Source of the DNA: DATGJX01 sp963830545
GTDB taxonomy: Bacteria; Vulcanimicrobiota; Vulcanimicrobiia; Vulcanimicrobiales; Vulcanimicrobiaceae
Reading direction: 5' to 3'
NCBI GenBank assembly: GCA_963830545.1
Contig: CAWHMK010000001.1
Span: 186,001 to 250,000 of the forward strand
DNA length: 64,000 bases
Under the pieces are notes generated by a model. The model searched no databases and was not told where the DNA came from. It worked only from the letters and a program-made list of their open reading frames with translations. The translations under genes and the position numbers were made by a program. This document shows, piece after piece, positions 16,760 to 24,603 of the stretch. The stretch's first letter is position 1, and the number at the start of each line of letters is the position of its first letter.

Positions 16760-17801
16760 ATGCTGCGAACCTTTGCAAGTGACAACAATGCCCCCATTGC
16801 CGCCGAAATGCTCGCCGCCATCGTGCAAGCAAATGAAGGCGACGCCGTTTCGTACGGGCACGACGCCTACACCGAGCGAGCGCTGAACCAGTTGCGGGCG
16901 GTTTTCGGTGACGATTCCGAGTCGTATTTCGTCTTCAACGGCACAGGCGCCAACGTGGTTGCCCTCAGTCTGCTTGACCAAGCCGTACGAAGCCGTGCTA
17001 TGCCCAGCGTCTTCCCATTTGCAGACCGACGAATGCGGGGCTTTCGAACGTTTCACCGGTTGCAAAGTGCTGCCGGTGGCGACGGACGACGGAAAATTGC
17101 GCGTTGCCGATTTGCACCCGTTTACGCTCATCGGACGTGACGAACATCACCCGCAACCGCGAGTCGTTTCGGTCTCGCAATCGACGGAATTCGGAACGCT
17201 CTACACCGCTTCCGAACTCCGCGAGCTGTGCGATTTCGCTCATGCGCACGGGTGGCTTATGCACGTGGACGGGGCGCGCATCGCAAATGCGGCGGCGGCC
17301 CTGGGAATGGGGCTGCGGAAATGCACACGCGATCTCGGCGTCGACGTCTTGAGTTTCGGAGGCACGAAAAACGGACTGCTGCTCGGCGAAGCGATCGTCT
17401 TTTTCGACGGGCGCCTGCGCGCCGATTCGGCGCGGTTCGCGCGCAAGCAAGGCATGCAGCTCGCTTCGAAGATGCGCTACATCGCGGCACAGTTCAGCGC
17501 CCTGCTCGAGAACGATCGCTGGCACTCGTACGCCCATCATGCCAACGCGATGGCGAAACGGCTGGCCGAACGCGTTTCGGCGATTCCGGGCGTGCGCATC
17601 ACGCGCCCGGTAGAATGCAACGCAGTGTTTGCGACTTTGGATCGCGCGGTCATCCCGCGAATCGCGGAGCAGTATTTCTTCTACGTTTTCGAAGAGACGC
17701 TGCCGGAAGTCCGCTGGATGACGCACCATGCGACGACGCCCCAGGACGTCGACGACTTCGCGGACGCCGTCATGCGAGCAGTCGCCGCGCCAGTGGGCTG
17801 A
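16760..17801 (+). CDS. low-specificity threonine aldolase / beta-eliminating lyase, frameshifted
   Basis: PLP-dependent enzyme of the aspartate-aminotransferase fold that cleaves threonine to glycine and acetaldehyde. The first frame runs from MLRTFASDNNAPIAAEML to NGTGANVVALSLL, and the second from TKPYEAVLCPASSHLQTDE to the stop at 17801. The PLP lysine is in SFGGTKNGLL, and MHVDGARIANA precedes it. A single extra base near 16976 (CTTGACC instead of CTTACC) breaks a protein of about 347 residues. Both halves keep every conserved motif, so a sequencing indel is as likely as a real mutation. Confidence 0.8.
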
Positions 17802-18646
17802 GCGCGCGGAGCCGCCAGCGCTGTTCGTAATTCGCGCGCATGAACGCGTTCGAAATTCGCTGTCGCGCGCTCTGGTGCCGCGCGACGAGTTCGTCGACGG
17901 CACGAAATTGATCCGCGAGCCTCGCCTCTGAGCCTCGCGATTACGCTTTGCGCAGCAGGCGGATGAGCGCCGTGGAAGCGCAGCAATGCGGGCCACTGCT
18001 GCGCGAAGCTTCGCTCGAGGTCCCGTTCCTGCGGCGCGAGCATTTCGCCGGGACGTCCGAGCGCGGCGTACAAACGTTCCTTGTGCGCTTGCCGCTCCAC
18101 GGGCAGCACCCACCCGTAGTGCGCGAACGAATAGGGCAGCGCGATGCGGCGGCCGCTCGGCCCGTGTACTTTTTCGTGCACGGGACCCTCCCAGCGGATG
18201 CCGGGCGTCATGCGAATGAACGTCTTGGCTCGCTCGACGGAACGGTACCAGTCGAACGATTGAAAGAAGTGCGAGCTGTACGCGTCGATGAAATCGACCT
18301 CGTCCGGAACCACGTGCAGATTTTGCGCGATGCGCACGATCTGCGAGCCGTGCACTTCGTCGGCGTCCACGAACAGCATCCACTCGCCGGCATCTCGCTC
18401 TTCGTGCAGGCGAATGCACACGTTGCGGGCAGCAGCGAAATCCGAGAACGGCGTGCGATCCACGACGAGATTTCCATCGCGTGCAAATGCGCTCGCCCCG
18501 AGAACGGTCGCGTGCGGCGACGGCTCCGGCGAATTGTCATTCACAAGGACGCTCTCGCACGAGCCGACCAGTGATTGCAGCAGCGCGGGTAAAAACGGCT
18601 CTTCGCGCGGTCCCAAGATGAGATGCGCCGCAGCCCGGGAAAGCAT
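17770..18646 (-). CDS. glycosyltransferase family 2 protein, probably frameshifted near the end
   Basis: GT-A fold nucleotide-sugar transferase. From the ATG at 18646: ILGPREEPFLPALLQSLVG, then VLVNDNSPEP, ARNVCIRLHEE and the metal site FVDADEVHG. The first frame continues to 17681, but its last 90 residues are low-complexity Arg/Ala. A sensible C-terminus (LADQFRAVDELVARHQSA to LARRLLA) lies in another frame and stops at 17770. I infer a one-base indel around 17925-17945. Divergent from the Nudix gene by eight bases. Sugar and acceptor unknown. Confidence 0.7.
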
Positions 18647-18654
18647 GCGGCGAA

Positions 18655-19128
18655 ATGCCACGGAACCAAGCAGCAGACCTGCACGTGCATTTGGCGACGG
18701 CGCTCGTTCGGCGCGACGGCCACGTTCTGCTCGTAGCGTCACGGTATCCGAATCACGAGCAGCCGCTTTGGAATCTTCCCGGAGGACGGCAGCGCTCGGG
18801 CGAACTGCTCGCCGAAACCGCGATTCGAGAACTCCTCGAAGAAACGGGCTTACTCGGAATCGTGCGCGAGCTTTGTTACGTCAGCGAGTCATACGACGGC
18901 CGCGTGCATTTCATCAACACGACGTTCGCGGTGGATGCGGAAGGCGAGCCCGCGGCCCCGCATGTCGAAGGCGACCACGTCGCGGCAGCCGCCTGGGTGC
19001 CCATCTCTTCACTGGAACGGCGGCTAAATGTCCGCGTCGTGCGCGAGCCGCTGCTGGCGTTTCTACGAAACGAACAGCGTTATGCCGGATACCCCGAAGC
19101 GGGAATCACAATCGACTTTCCTGATTGA
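18655..19128 (+). CDS. Nudix hydrolase
   Basis: 157 residues. The complete Nudix box lies at residues 44-66: G-x5-E in GRQRSGE, then RELLEETG. Substrate would be a nucleoside diphosphate linked to another moiety. GGGAAAG lies before the ATG at 18655. The last 49 bases overlap the GNAT gene on the other strand. Confidence 0.92.
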   Translation: MPRNQAADLHVHLATALVRRDGHVLLVASRYPNHEQPLWNLPGGRQRSGELLAETAIRELLEETGLLGIVRELCYVSESYDGRVHFINTTFAVDAEGEPAAPHVEGDHVAAAAWVPISSLERRLNVRVVREPLLAFLRNEQRYAGYPEAGITIDFPD

Positions 19129-19661
19129 ACCCAGCGATCGCGATCCATTCGGTGCACGAGCACGTCGACGATGCGGCCGTTGACGGTTGCGCCCCGGGAC
19201 AGCACGCCTTCCGATGCGAACGCGAGGCGTTCCAGTAGCCGGCGCGACGCGGCGTTTTCGCGCAAGCAGTAGGCATTCACGCGCGTGAGTCCGCCTTCCG
19301 TGAACGCCTCGTCCAGCAGCGCGCGTACCGATTCGGTTGCAATGCCGCGCCCGCGAAAATCGCGCACGATACTGTAACCGATTTCGCCCGTTTCGAGATC
19401 GCGCTCGGCAATGCGCAATGAGACCCAGCCTACGGGCTTTCTGACCCGGTGCATGTTGACGAGCCATTCGAATCGCCCGCTGTTTCCTGCACGAAGCACT
19501 TTCGGCCGCTTGGAAACCATGTCGGTAAACGCGGCCGCGCTCACGTTCGGCAGTTCCTGATACGTGCGCAGGTCCGGCTGCTGCAGAACGGTCCAAAGGC
19601 TGCCGGCATTCTGCACGGTAACGGGCGTGAGGCGCAAGCGCTCGGTCCTGATGATTCTCAT
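19080..19661 (-). CDS. GNAT family acetyltransferase, RimJ/RimL type
   Basis: 193 residues. It begins MRIIRTERLRLTPVT, the usual RimJ/L opening. The acetyl-CoA site is IVRDFRGRGIATESVRALLDEAF, and the family's NAYCLRENAASRRLLERLAF follows. These enzymes acetylate protein N-termini or small amines. The substrate here is unknown. Confidence 0.88.
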   Translation of the reverse strand: MRIIRTERLRLTPVTVQNAGSLWTVLQQPDLRTYQELPNVSAAAFTDMVSKRPKVLRAGNSGRFEWLVNMHRVRKPVGWVSLRIAERDLETGEIGYSIVRDFRGRGIATESVRALLDEAFTEGGLTRVNAYCLRENAASRRLLERLAFASEGVLSRGATVNGRIVDVLVHRMDRDRWVQSGKSIVIPASGYPA

Positions 19662-19697
19662 CCGCGGCCTTTATCCTACCACGATCCGTCGTGACTG

Positions 19698-20033
19698 ATG
19701 CGCATGAATCTGCAAAGCGCCTACACGGCTGCGCGCCCCGCCGAGGTGACATTCGACGCCAGAGTGACGACCGCGCCGCGTTTCTTTTACGGAACGCGCA
19801 CGCACTGCGAGCACGAAGCGTTCGACGCGCAAACTGCATCGGGCGCCGTCGAAATCGTCGACAACGTCGGCATCGCGCCTCGCATTCCGGTGCAGCCCGG
19901 CGACCGGATCGAGGTGCGCGGCGAAATGGTGCACGATCCGGGCCGCATTCCAATCGTTCATTGGACGCATCACGATCCGGGCGGCGAGCATACCGGCGGC
20001 TTCATTCGCTACCAGGGGCGGGTGTATGCGTAG
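19698..20033 (+). CDS. DUF3465 family protein
   Basis: 111 residues (109 if the second ATG at 19704 is used). The C-terminal half matches DUF3465: VQPGDRIEVRGEMVHD, then VHWTHHDPGGEHTGGFIRYQGRVY. The HWTHHDP motif suggests metal or DNA contact, but the family has no assigned function. No signal peptide. It converges on the polysaccharide deacetylase gene, overlapping by 25 bases. Confidence 0.75.
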   Translation: MRMNLQSAYTAARPAEVTFDARVTTAPRFFYGTRTHCEHEAFDAQTASGAVEIVDNVGIAPRIPVQPGDRIEVRGEMVHDPGRIPIVHWTHHDPGGEHTGGFIRYQGRVYA

Positions 20034-20800
20034 CACTCTTGCGCAGCTTCACGCAGCTCGGGGATCGTCACGAACCTGAAGCCCCGCGCCTTTAGCTTCT
20101 CGACGATCAGCCTCGTGGCTTCGATGTCGCTGCTACGGTCGCACACGTGCGCCGGTAAATGCTTGGCCCCGCAGAGTTGTCCCCGGTTCCCGTCGTGCAG
20201 CACGATAATCGAACCGTCGCTCACGTGCGGAAGAACTCGCTGAGCGATTACGCGCGCCGGAGGATATTCCCAGTCGCGAGCCAGCGGGACGGACCACATC
20301 ACGACGGTGTAGCCGAGGCGGTGCGCAACCTGCATGACGATCCAATCGCGGGCCCCGAACGGCGGGCGCATGAGGTGCGTGTGGACGTGCGCGGCGGCGT
20401 AAATAGCCTCATCCGTACGCTGCAGGGACTTTCGAACTTGCGAGCGCGGCAGCAGGATCAAATGGCGGTGATCCCACGAGTGGTTTCCGATTGCATCGTG
20501 GTCCGCCACTTCGCGCTTCACGATCGCCGGAAACGTCTGAGCGGCGCGCCCGACCAAGAAAAACGTCGCGTGCACGTGTTCCCGCTCGAGAACCTCCAGA
20601 ATGCGGTTCGTATACGGCGGATTGGGGCCGTCGTCGTACGTGAGCGCAACGACGCGCTCGTTGGTTGGACCTTGCGTCAGCGTGCGGCCGAAGATTTGGT
20701 TGGTCGGCTGCTCGAATAATTCGTATGCGATGAAAGCGGTCAGCGCCAGAGCGGCGAGCACGGCGAGAACCGGAAGCGCCATGCGGCGCAGCGCAGGCAT
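20009..20800 (-). CDS. membrane-anchored polysaccharide deacetylase (NodB domain)
   Basis: 263 residues. Residues 7-28 are a signal anchor. The NodB domain has catalytic and metal residues D56-D57 in TYDDGPN, H107 and H111 in HSWDHRH, the RPPFG loop and IIVLHDG. It removes N-acetyl groups from cell-wall or exopolysaccharide GlcNAc outside the membrane. It directly follows, and overlaps, the uncharacterised gene upstream on the same strand. Confidence 0.9.
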   Translation of the reverse strand: MPALRRMALPVLAVLAALALTAFIAYELFEQPTNQIFGRTLTQGPTNERVVALTYDDGPNPPYTNRILEVLEREHVHATFFLVGRAAQTFPAIVKREVADHDAIGNHSWDHRHLILLPRSQVRKSLQRTDEAIYAAAHVHTHLMRPPFGARDWIVMQVAHRLGYTVVMWSVPLARDWEYPPARVIAQRVLPHVSDGSIIVLHDGNRGQLCGAKHLPAHVCDRSSDIEATRLIVEKLKARGFRFVTIPELREAAQECYAYTRPW

Positions 20801-21458
20801 CCGTTACTTCGAGTCTGCGCACGAGTTTTTGCGCTTCGCCGACTTTTTGCCGGAACGAGGCGGAGCCGAAATTGCGAAACTCCTGAACGATCTTCAGGTA
20901 GCGCGGGTCGGCTCGCGAAGTGCTCTGGAGCTTCGTGAGGTCGGGAACGGGGCTGTTCGAATTGAGGACGATCTGGTATTGCCGGCCGGCCTGCACCGCC
21001 CAATACTTCGGATCCGTAAAGGTGATCGTGCGGGACCCCTGCTCCTTGTCCGCCACCTGATGAATGTGCAGCGTGTACAACGCGTTCGCATCGCCGGCCG
21101 GCGGCTTGTTCATCAACTGCCAGATGCCGTCTTGGACCACCTGTTCGAAGAAAAACGTTACGGCATACGTCTTGTCGGGAGGCAGCGTAATCGTCACGAC
21201 TTTGCCGGAGTAGCCTTGAATCTTGTATTGCGCGGTCGAGATGCCGTTGTCGTTGCGCATCGTGTACTGTTCGAGATAGACCGGGGGTTTGTCGTATTTG
21301 ATGGACAGACTCAAGTCGAGTATGCTTGCGCTCTCGCGAATGCGCGTCACTTCCTGCTTGTGCTGGAAGTCGGGCCATGGAATGAAAATCGTTCCGAGCA
21401 CGATGAAGATCACGGCGAACGCGAAGATCGCCGTACCGAACCAATTATCGCGACGCAT
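20409..21458 (-). CDS. uncharacterised membrane-anchored protein, 3' part doubtful
   Basis: An N-terminal anchor (residues 7-28) is followed by a beta-rich extracellular domain to about residue 220: YTMRNDNGISTAQYKIQGYS, then YAVTFFFEQVVQDGIWQL, then LYTLHIHQVADKEQGSRTI. I do not recognise the family. The last ~130 residues lie out of frame over the polysaccharide deacetylase and look like shadow translation (Arg/Ala-rich). In another frame a TAA sits at 20804-20806, right before the deacetylase ATG, so an indel near 20800-20850 may have removed the natural end. The reliable part is about 20793-21458. Confidence 0.6.
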   Translation of the reverse strand: MRRDNWFGTAIFAFAVIFIVLGTIFIPWPDFQHKQEVTRIRESASILDLSLSIKYDKPPVYLEQYTMRNDNGISTAQYKIQGYSGKVVTITLPPDKTYAVTFFFEQVVQDGIWQLMNKPPAGDANALYTLHIHQVADKEQGSRTITFTDPKYWAVQAGRQYQIVLNSNSPVPDLTKLQSTSRADPRYLKIVQEFRNFGSASFRQKVGEAQKLVRRLEVTDACAAPHGASGSRRARRSGADRFHRIRIIRAADQPNLRPHADARSNQRARRCAHVRRRPQSAVYEPHSGGSRAGTRARDVFLGRARRSDVSGDREARSGGPRCNRKPLVGSPPFDPAAALASSKVPAAYG

Positions 21459-21873
21459 CCAGAACTCGATTCACCAAAGCGTCCGCGAGCGCATTCTCCT
21501 TACGGCGGACATGCCGGATGTCGACGTGTTCGAACTTTCGAAGCAGCGAAATGACGCGGCGGTGCAGCGGCTGCAGGTCTGGGTGTTTCACGCGATACTC
21601 GCCGGACAGTTGCTTCACCACGAGTTCGCTGTCCATGCGGACGGCTAGCCGCCGCACGCCGTGCTCCAGCGCCGCCTGCAAGCCGAGTTCGACGGCCGTC
21701 CACTCGGCAACGTTGTTCGTTGCGGTGCCTAAGTACTGGCCGACTTCGTGCACTATTTCGCCTTCGCGATCGACGAGCACGGCGCCGGACGCCGCGGGCC
21801 CCGGGTTACCGCGCGATCCGCCGTCGGTGAACAGCGTCGCATCAGGCGCGGCCGCGGGAAAGAGTGATTCCAT
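21445..21873 (-). CDS. ribonuclease HI family protein
   Basis: 142 residues from the ATG at 21873, which has GGGAG at the right distance; the longer reading adds 12 residues without support. The four carboxylates of RNase HI are visible: D17 in FTDGGSRGNPG, E57 in NNVAEW, D81 in RMDSELVVKQL and D131 in NALADALVN. It lacks the N-terminal hybrid-binding domain and the basic protrusion, as in RNase HI-like proteins of actinobacteria and firmicutes. The start overlaps nothing; the tRNA gene lies 57 bases upstream. Confidence 0.88.
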   Translation of the reverse strand: MESLFPAAAPDATLFTDGGSRGNPGPAASGAVLVDREGEIVHEVGQYLGTATNNVAEWTAVELGLQAALEHGVRRLAVRMDSELVVKQLSGEYRVKHPDLQPLHRRVISLLRKFEHVDIRHVRRKENALADALVNRVLDASR

Positions 21874-21930
21874 TTCAGGCTCCCATTCAACAAAAACGGA
21901 GCGACGCATGTACGCATCGCTCCATCGTCG

Positions 21931-22008
21931 TGGTCGGGCTGACAGGATTCGAACCTGCGACCTCTTGACCCCCAGTCAAGCGCGCTAACCAAACTGCGCC
22001 ACAGCCCG
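21931..22008 (-). tRNA. tRNA-Pro (anticodon GGG), CCA encoded
   Basis: Acceptor stem CGGGCTG/CAGCCCG, D arm with GGTTAGCGC, anticodon stem CTTGA/TCAAG around loop CTGGGGG (anticodon GGG), T arm GCAGGTTCGAATCCTGT, discriminator A and encoded CCA at 21931-21933. It would read CCC and CCU codons. Confidence 0.97.
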
Positions 22009-22020
22009 ACGTCGTGGCGG

Positions 22021-22635
22021 CTAGGGGTTAGCCGTCATCACTAGCCATTCCCCTTCCATGTCGCGCGTTTTGCCGGCTTCGCGCCAGCCGGTCTTGCGAT
22101 AGAGGCGAACCGCGCCGTCGTTCCACGGCCGCACTTCAAGTCGCACCTCGGGAACGTTCAATTGACGCATCGTCTGCATTCCCGCGACGATCAGTGCCGT
22201 AGCGATGCCGTTGCCTTGCCTTTCGGGCACAACCGCGATGTTGAGCAACTGCGCATCGCCTTTGGTGCGGTAACGGCCGCCGGCTCGAAGAAATGCTATT
22301 TTGTTCGCGAGTAGGCGCGGAATCACCGAAAAACGCACGCCGAATCCGCCGCGAAGCATCGCGATTGCCCAGCGAAATGCGGCGCCGCTGCGGATCGATT
22401 CGCGCTGCACGCGCTTGATGCTCGGCACGAAGATTGCATAGCCCGCGAGTTCGCCGTCGATATACGCACCCAAGAATCCGCGCGGTTCGACGCTATGTAC
22501 GAACGACCATACGTCCGCAATCGACTTCGGATGCGCGCCTTTGCGATACCGCGAAGCATGTTCGCCCGCAAAAGCTTCAGTGAAGATCCGCGCGGCCCGT
22601 TCGACTTCGCTCGCCTGCAGCGGCGTAACGGTCAG
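22021..22635 (-). CDS. GNAT family N-acetyltransferase, probable CTG start coupled to the HU gene
   Basis: The acetyl-CoA site is LLNIAVVPERQGNGIATAL, followed by EVRLEVRPWNDGAVRLYRKTGWREAG, as in RimI-type acetyltransferases. Good coding continues upstream of the first TTG (22473): TVTPLQASEVERAARIFTEA, then FAGEHASRYRKGAHPKSIAD. It stops at a TAA just before the HU stop. The only sensible start in that stretch is a CTG at 22633-22635 that overlaps the HU stop as CTGA, giving 204 residues. If CTG is not used, the gene has lost its start. Confidence 0.75.
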   Translation of the reverse strand: MTVTPLQASEVERAARIFTEAFAGEHASRYRKGAHPKSIADVWSFVHSVEPRGFLGAYIDGELAGYAIFVPSIKRVQRESIRSGAAFRWAIAMLRGGFGVRFSVIPRLLANKIAFLRAGGRYRTKGDAQLLNIAVVPERQGNGIATALIVAGMQTMRQLNVPEVRLEVRPWNDGAVRLYRKTGWREAGKTRDMEGEWLVMTANP

Positions 22636-22955
22636 CGCTTACGGCCGCCTTTTTTCGCGCCGCCCTTCCTTGCGCTGCTCTTTCCGGTCACCGCGTCCTT
22701 GAGCCACCGCCCAGCGACGAATGCGGGAACCTTGCGCGCCGGTATCTTGATCGTCTCGCCGGATTTCGGATTGCGCCCCTCACGCGCACGACGCGCGCGT
22801 ACGACGAAACTGCCGAAAGGCGTGAGCGCTACGCGCTCGCCCTTTTTGAGCGCACCGGTGATCTCGCTCAAAATCAGTTCGACGATATGTGACGCCGCAC
22901 GCTTGGACATTTCGGCTTCTGATGCGAGGGAATCGACCAGATCGGCTTTTGTCAA
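22632..22955 (-). CDS. HU family DNA-binding protein with basic tail
   Basis: 107 residues. A TTG start at 22955 is preferred because GGAGG lies eight bases upstream and TKADLVDSLASEA is the natural HU N-terminus; no ATG fits. The DNA-binding arm is present (FGSFVVRARRAREGRNPKSGETIKIPAR). The last 20 residues (GKSSARKGGAKKGGRKR) form a Lys/Arg-rich extension, longer than in E. coli HU. It compacts DNA as a dimer. Its stop overlaps the presumed GNAT start. Confidence 0.9.
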   Translation of the reverse strand: MTKADLVDSLASEAEMSKRAASHIVELILSEITGALKKGERVALTPFGSFVVRARRAREGRNPKSGETIKIPARKVPAFVAGRWLKDAVTGKSSARKGGAKKGGRKR

Positions 22956-23014
22956 GGAATCGATCCTCCGGCGGCGGTGGGAAAAGGGATATACGCAGGT
23001 CGGCGGGCGGCTCC

Positions 23015-23449
23015 CTATCGGCGGGCCAGAGCAACGGCGGCGCGCAGCGCCAACGCGTACGACTCGGCGCCGAAACCTGCGATGCTGCCCGCGCAAGCGG
23101 GGGCGACGACGCTCGTACGGCGAAACCCTTCGCGCGCGGCGGTATTGCTCAAATGTGCTTCCACGACCGGAATGCGAATCGCCGAAATCGCGTCGGCGAT
23201 CGCATACGAGTAATGCGTGTAGGCGCCGGGATTGATGACGATCGCGTCATACTGCGTTCGCGCGGCGTGCAATTCGTCTACGATCGCGCCTTCACCGTTG
23301 TGCTGCACGCAATGCACTTCTGCACCGAATTCACGTGCGAGCACTTCGATCGAAGCATCGATTTGCGCGAGCGTCTGCGTGCCGTATATCTCGGGTTCGC
23401 GTTCGCCGAGCAAATTCAAATTCGGCCCGTGAATGACCAGCACTCGCAT
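23015..23449 (-). CDS. aroQ: 3-dehydroquinate dehydratase, type II
   Basis: 144 residues. Third step of the shikimate pathway. The opening IHGPNLNLLGEREPEIYG carries the active-site Arg and Tyr22, NPGAYTHYS the substrate loop and EAHLSN the catalytic His. No other aro gene is nearby. It precedes the HU gene on the same strand with a 59-base gap. Confidence 0.96.
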   Translation of the reverse strand: MRVLVIHGPNLNLLGEREPEIYGTQTLAQIDASIEVLAREFGAEVHCVQHNGEGAIVDELHAARTQYDAIVINPGAYTHYSYAIADAISAIRIPVVEAHLSNTAAREGFRRTSVVAPACAGSIAGFGAESYALALRAAVALARR

Positions 23450-23499
23450 GGCGCGCAGTTCGGGAAGAAAAACCGCGCAACCTGGGTAATCTGCGGCGT

Positions 23500-24390
23500 A
23501 TGCCGGATCTGATCATCAGCGCTTCTGCGCCGGAAGCGGGTTTTTCCATCGTCGCCGCAATCACGACCGACTTGGTGCGCGAAGCGCAGCGGCGTCATGC
23601 TTTGAGTCCGACGGCTACGGCAGCGGTCGGGCGCCTCACTACCGGCGCGGCGCTGCTCGCGGCCAGCTTGAAAGGCAAAGAGCGCCTCTCACTCCAGATT
23701 GCCGGCGACGGACCACTGGGCGGGGTCGTGGCAGACGCGTGGCTCCTTGACGAGGAACGAGTCGGGGCACGCGGCTATGCGAAAAATCCTCAGGCCAATC
23801 TGCCGCTGAACGAAGCCGGAAAATTCGACGTTGCGGGCGCCGTCGGCGCCGGTTCGCTGCAGGTCACCAAGTCGTTCGAGGTCGGACAGCCGTACGCCGG
23901 CGTGGTGCCGCTCTATAGCGGCGAGATCGCTGAGGACATCGCTTCGTATCTCGTCAATTCGGAACAAATTCCCAGCGTCGTCGCGCTAGGCGTACTCGCG
24001 GATCCGAGCGGCATCAGGGCGGCGGGCGGCCTCATTGCTCAATTGCTGCCCGGTGCGGACGAACGGGCCGTCGGAACGCTCGAGCAACGCGCGCTCGGCA
24101 TGCCGCCGATCACCAAGTTGATTGCTGCGGGGGCTGACGCGCATGCGCTGCTTCATTCGCTCGCAGGGGGCGCTGATCTGCGATCGCATCGCACGATCGA
24201 CCTACAGTTCTCGTGCCGGTGCACGCGGGAAAAAGTGGAGACCGCTTTGCTGGGACTCGGCGCCGACGAATTACACAAGATGGCGCGCGAGCAGCCGGAG
24301 ACCGAGGCGACCTGTGAATTCTGCAAGAAGATGTACGCGTTCACTTCGGATGAAGTGAACGAGCTGGCTAGTCGCCTGAAAAAAGCCTAG
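23500..24390 (+). CDS. hslO: Hsp33 redox-regulated chaperone
   Basis: 296 residues. The N-terminal Hsp33 fold (TDLVREAQRRHALSPTATAA, KNPQANLPLNEAGKFDVAGA) is followed by the redox switch: Cys-x-Cys in FSCRCTREKV and Cys-x2-Cys in TCEFCKKMY, which bind zinc when reduced. It is activated by oxidative unfolding and holds unfolded cytosolic proteins. Single gene, divergent from aroQ. Confidence 0.96.
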   Translation: MPDLIISASAPEAGFSIVAAITTDLVREAQRRHALSPTATAAVGRLTTGAALLAASLKGKERLSLQIAGDGPLGGVVADAWLLDEERVGARGYAKNPQANLPLNEAGKFDVAGAVGAGSLQVTKSFEVGQPYAGVVPLYSGEIAEDIASYLVNSEQIPSVVALGVLADPSGIRAAGGLIAQLLPGADERAVGTLEQRALGMPPITKLIAAGADAHALLHSLAGGADLRSHRTIDLQFSCRCTREKVETALLGLGADELHKMAREQPETEATCEFCKKMYAFTSDEVNELASRLKKA

Positions 24391-24598
24391 CGGGCGGTTC
24401 GCGGTAGGACTCGATGCGCTGCCAGTAGCGCTCTTGAATAGCGCCACCGACGTTCTTGTACCACCAGCCGCATTCACAGCGAACCGGCGGTCCGTTTTCA
24501 ATCGGCGGATTGTATTCGCGTTTGCAGCGCCTGCAAACGAATTTTTTGCCCGCGATGGGCTTCGAGGACGCCGTATACGTGACCGCTGTTTCCGCCAT
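24368..24598 (-). CDS. small zinc-ribbon protein
   Basis: 76 residues. AAGGA lies at the right distance before the ATG at 24598. It has FVCRRCKREYNP and RCECGWWYKN, a C-x2-C plus C-x-C pattern able to bind one zinc, and a basic C-terminal tail (QERYWQRIESYREPPARLF). The start is five bases after the tyrS stop, so the two are co-transcribed. Nucleic-acid binding is plausible but unproven. The 3' end overlaps the Hsp33 gene by 23 bases on the other strand. Confidence 0.7.
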   Translation of the reverse strand: MAETAVTYTASSKPIAGKKFVCRRCKREYNPPIENGPPVRCECGWWYKNVGGAIQERYWQRIESYREPPARLFSGD

Positions 24599-24603
24599 CT
24601 TGA

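Noticed and set aside
17681..17769. Extended C-terminus of the glycosyltransferase reading to 17681
   Set aside because: The extension lies out of frame over the threonine aldolase and is low-complexity; another frame gives a plausible natural end at 17770.
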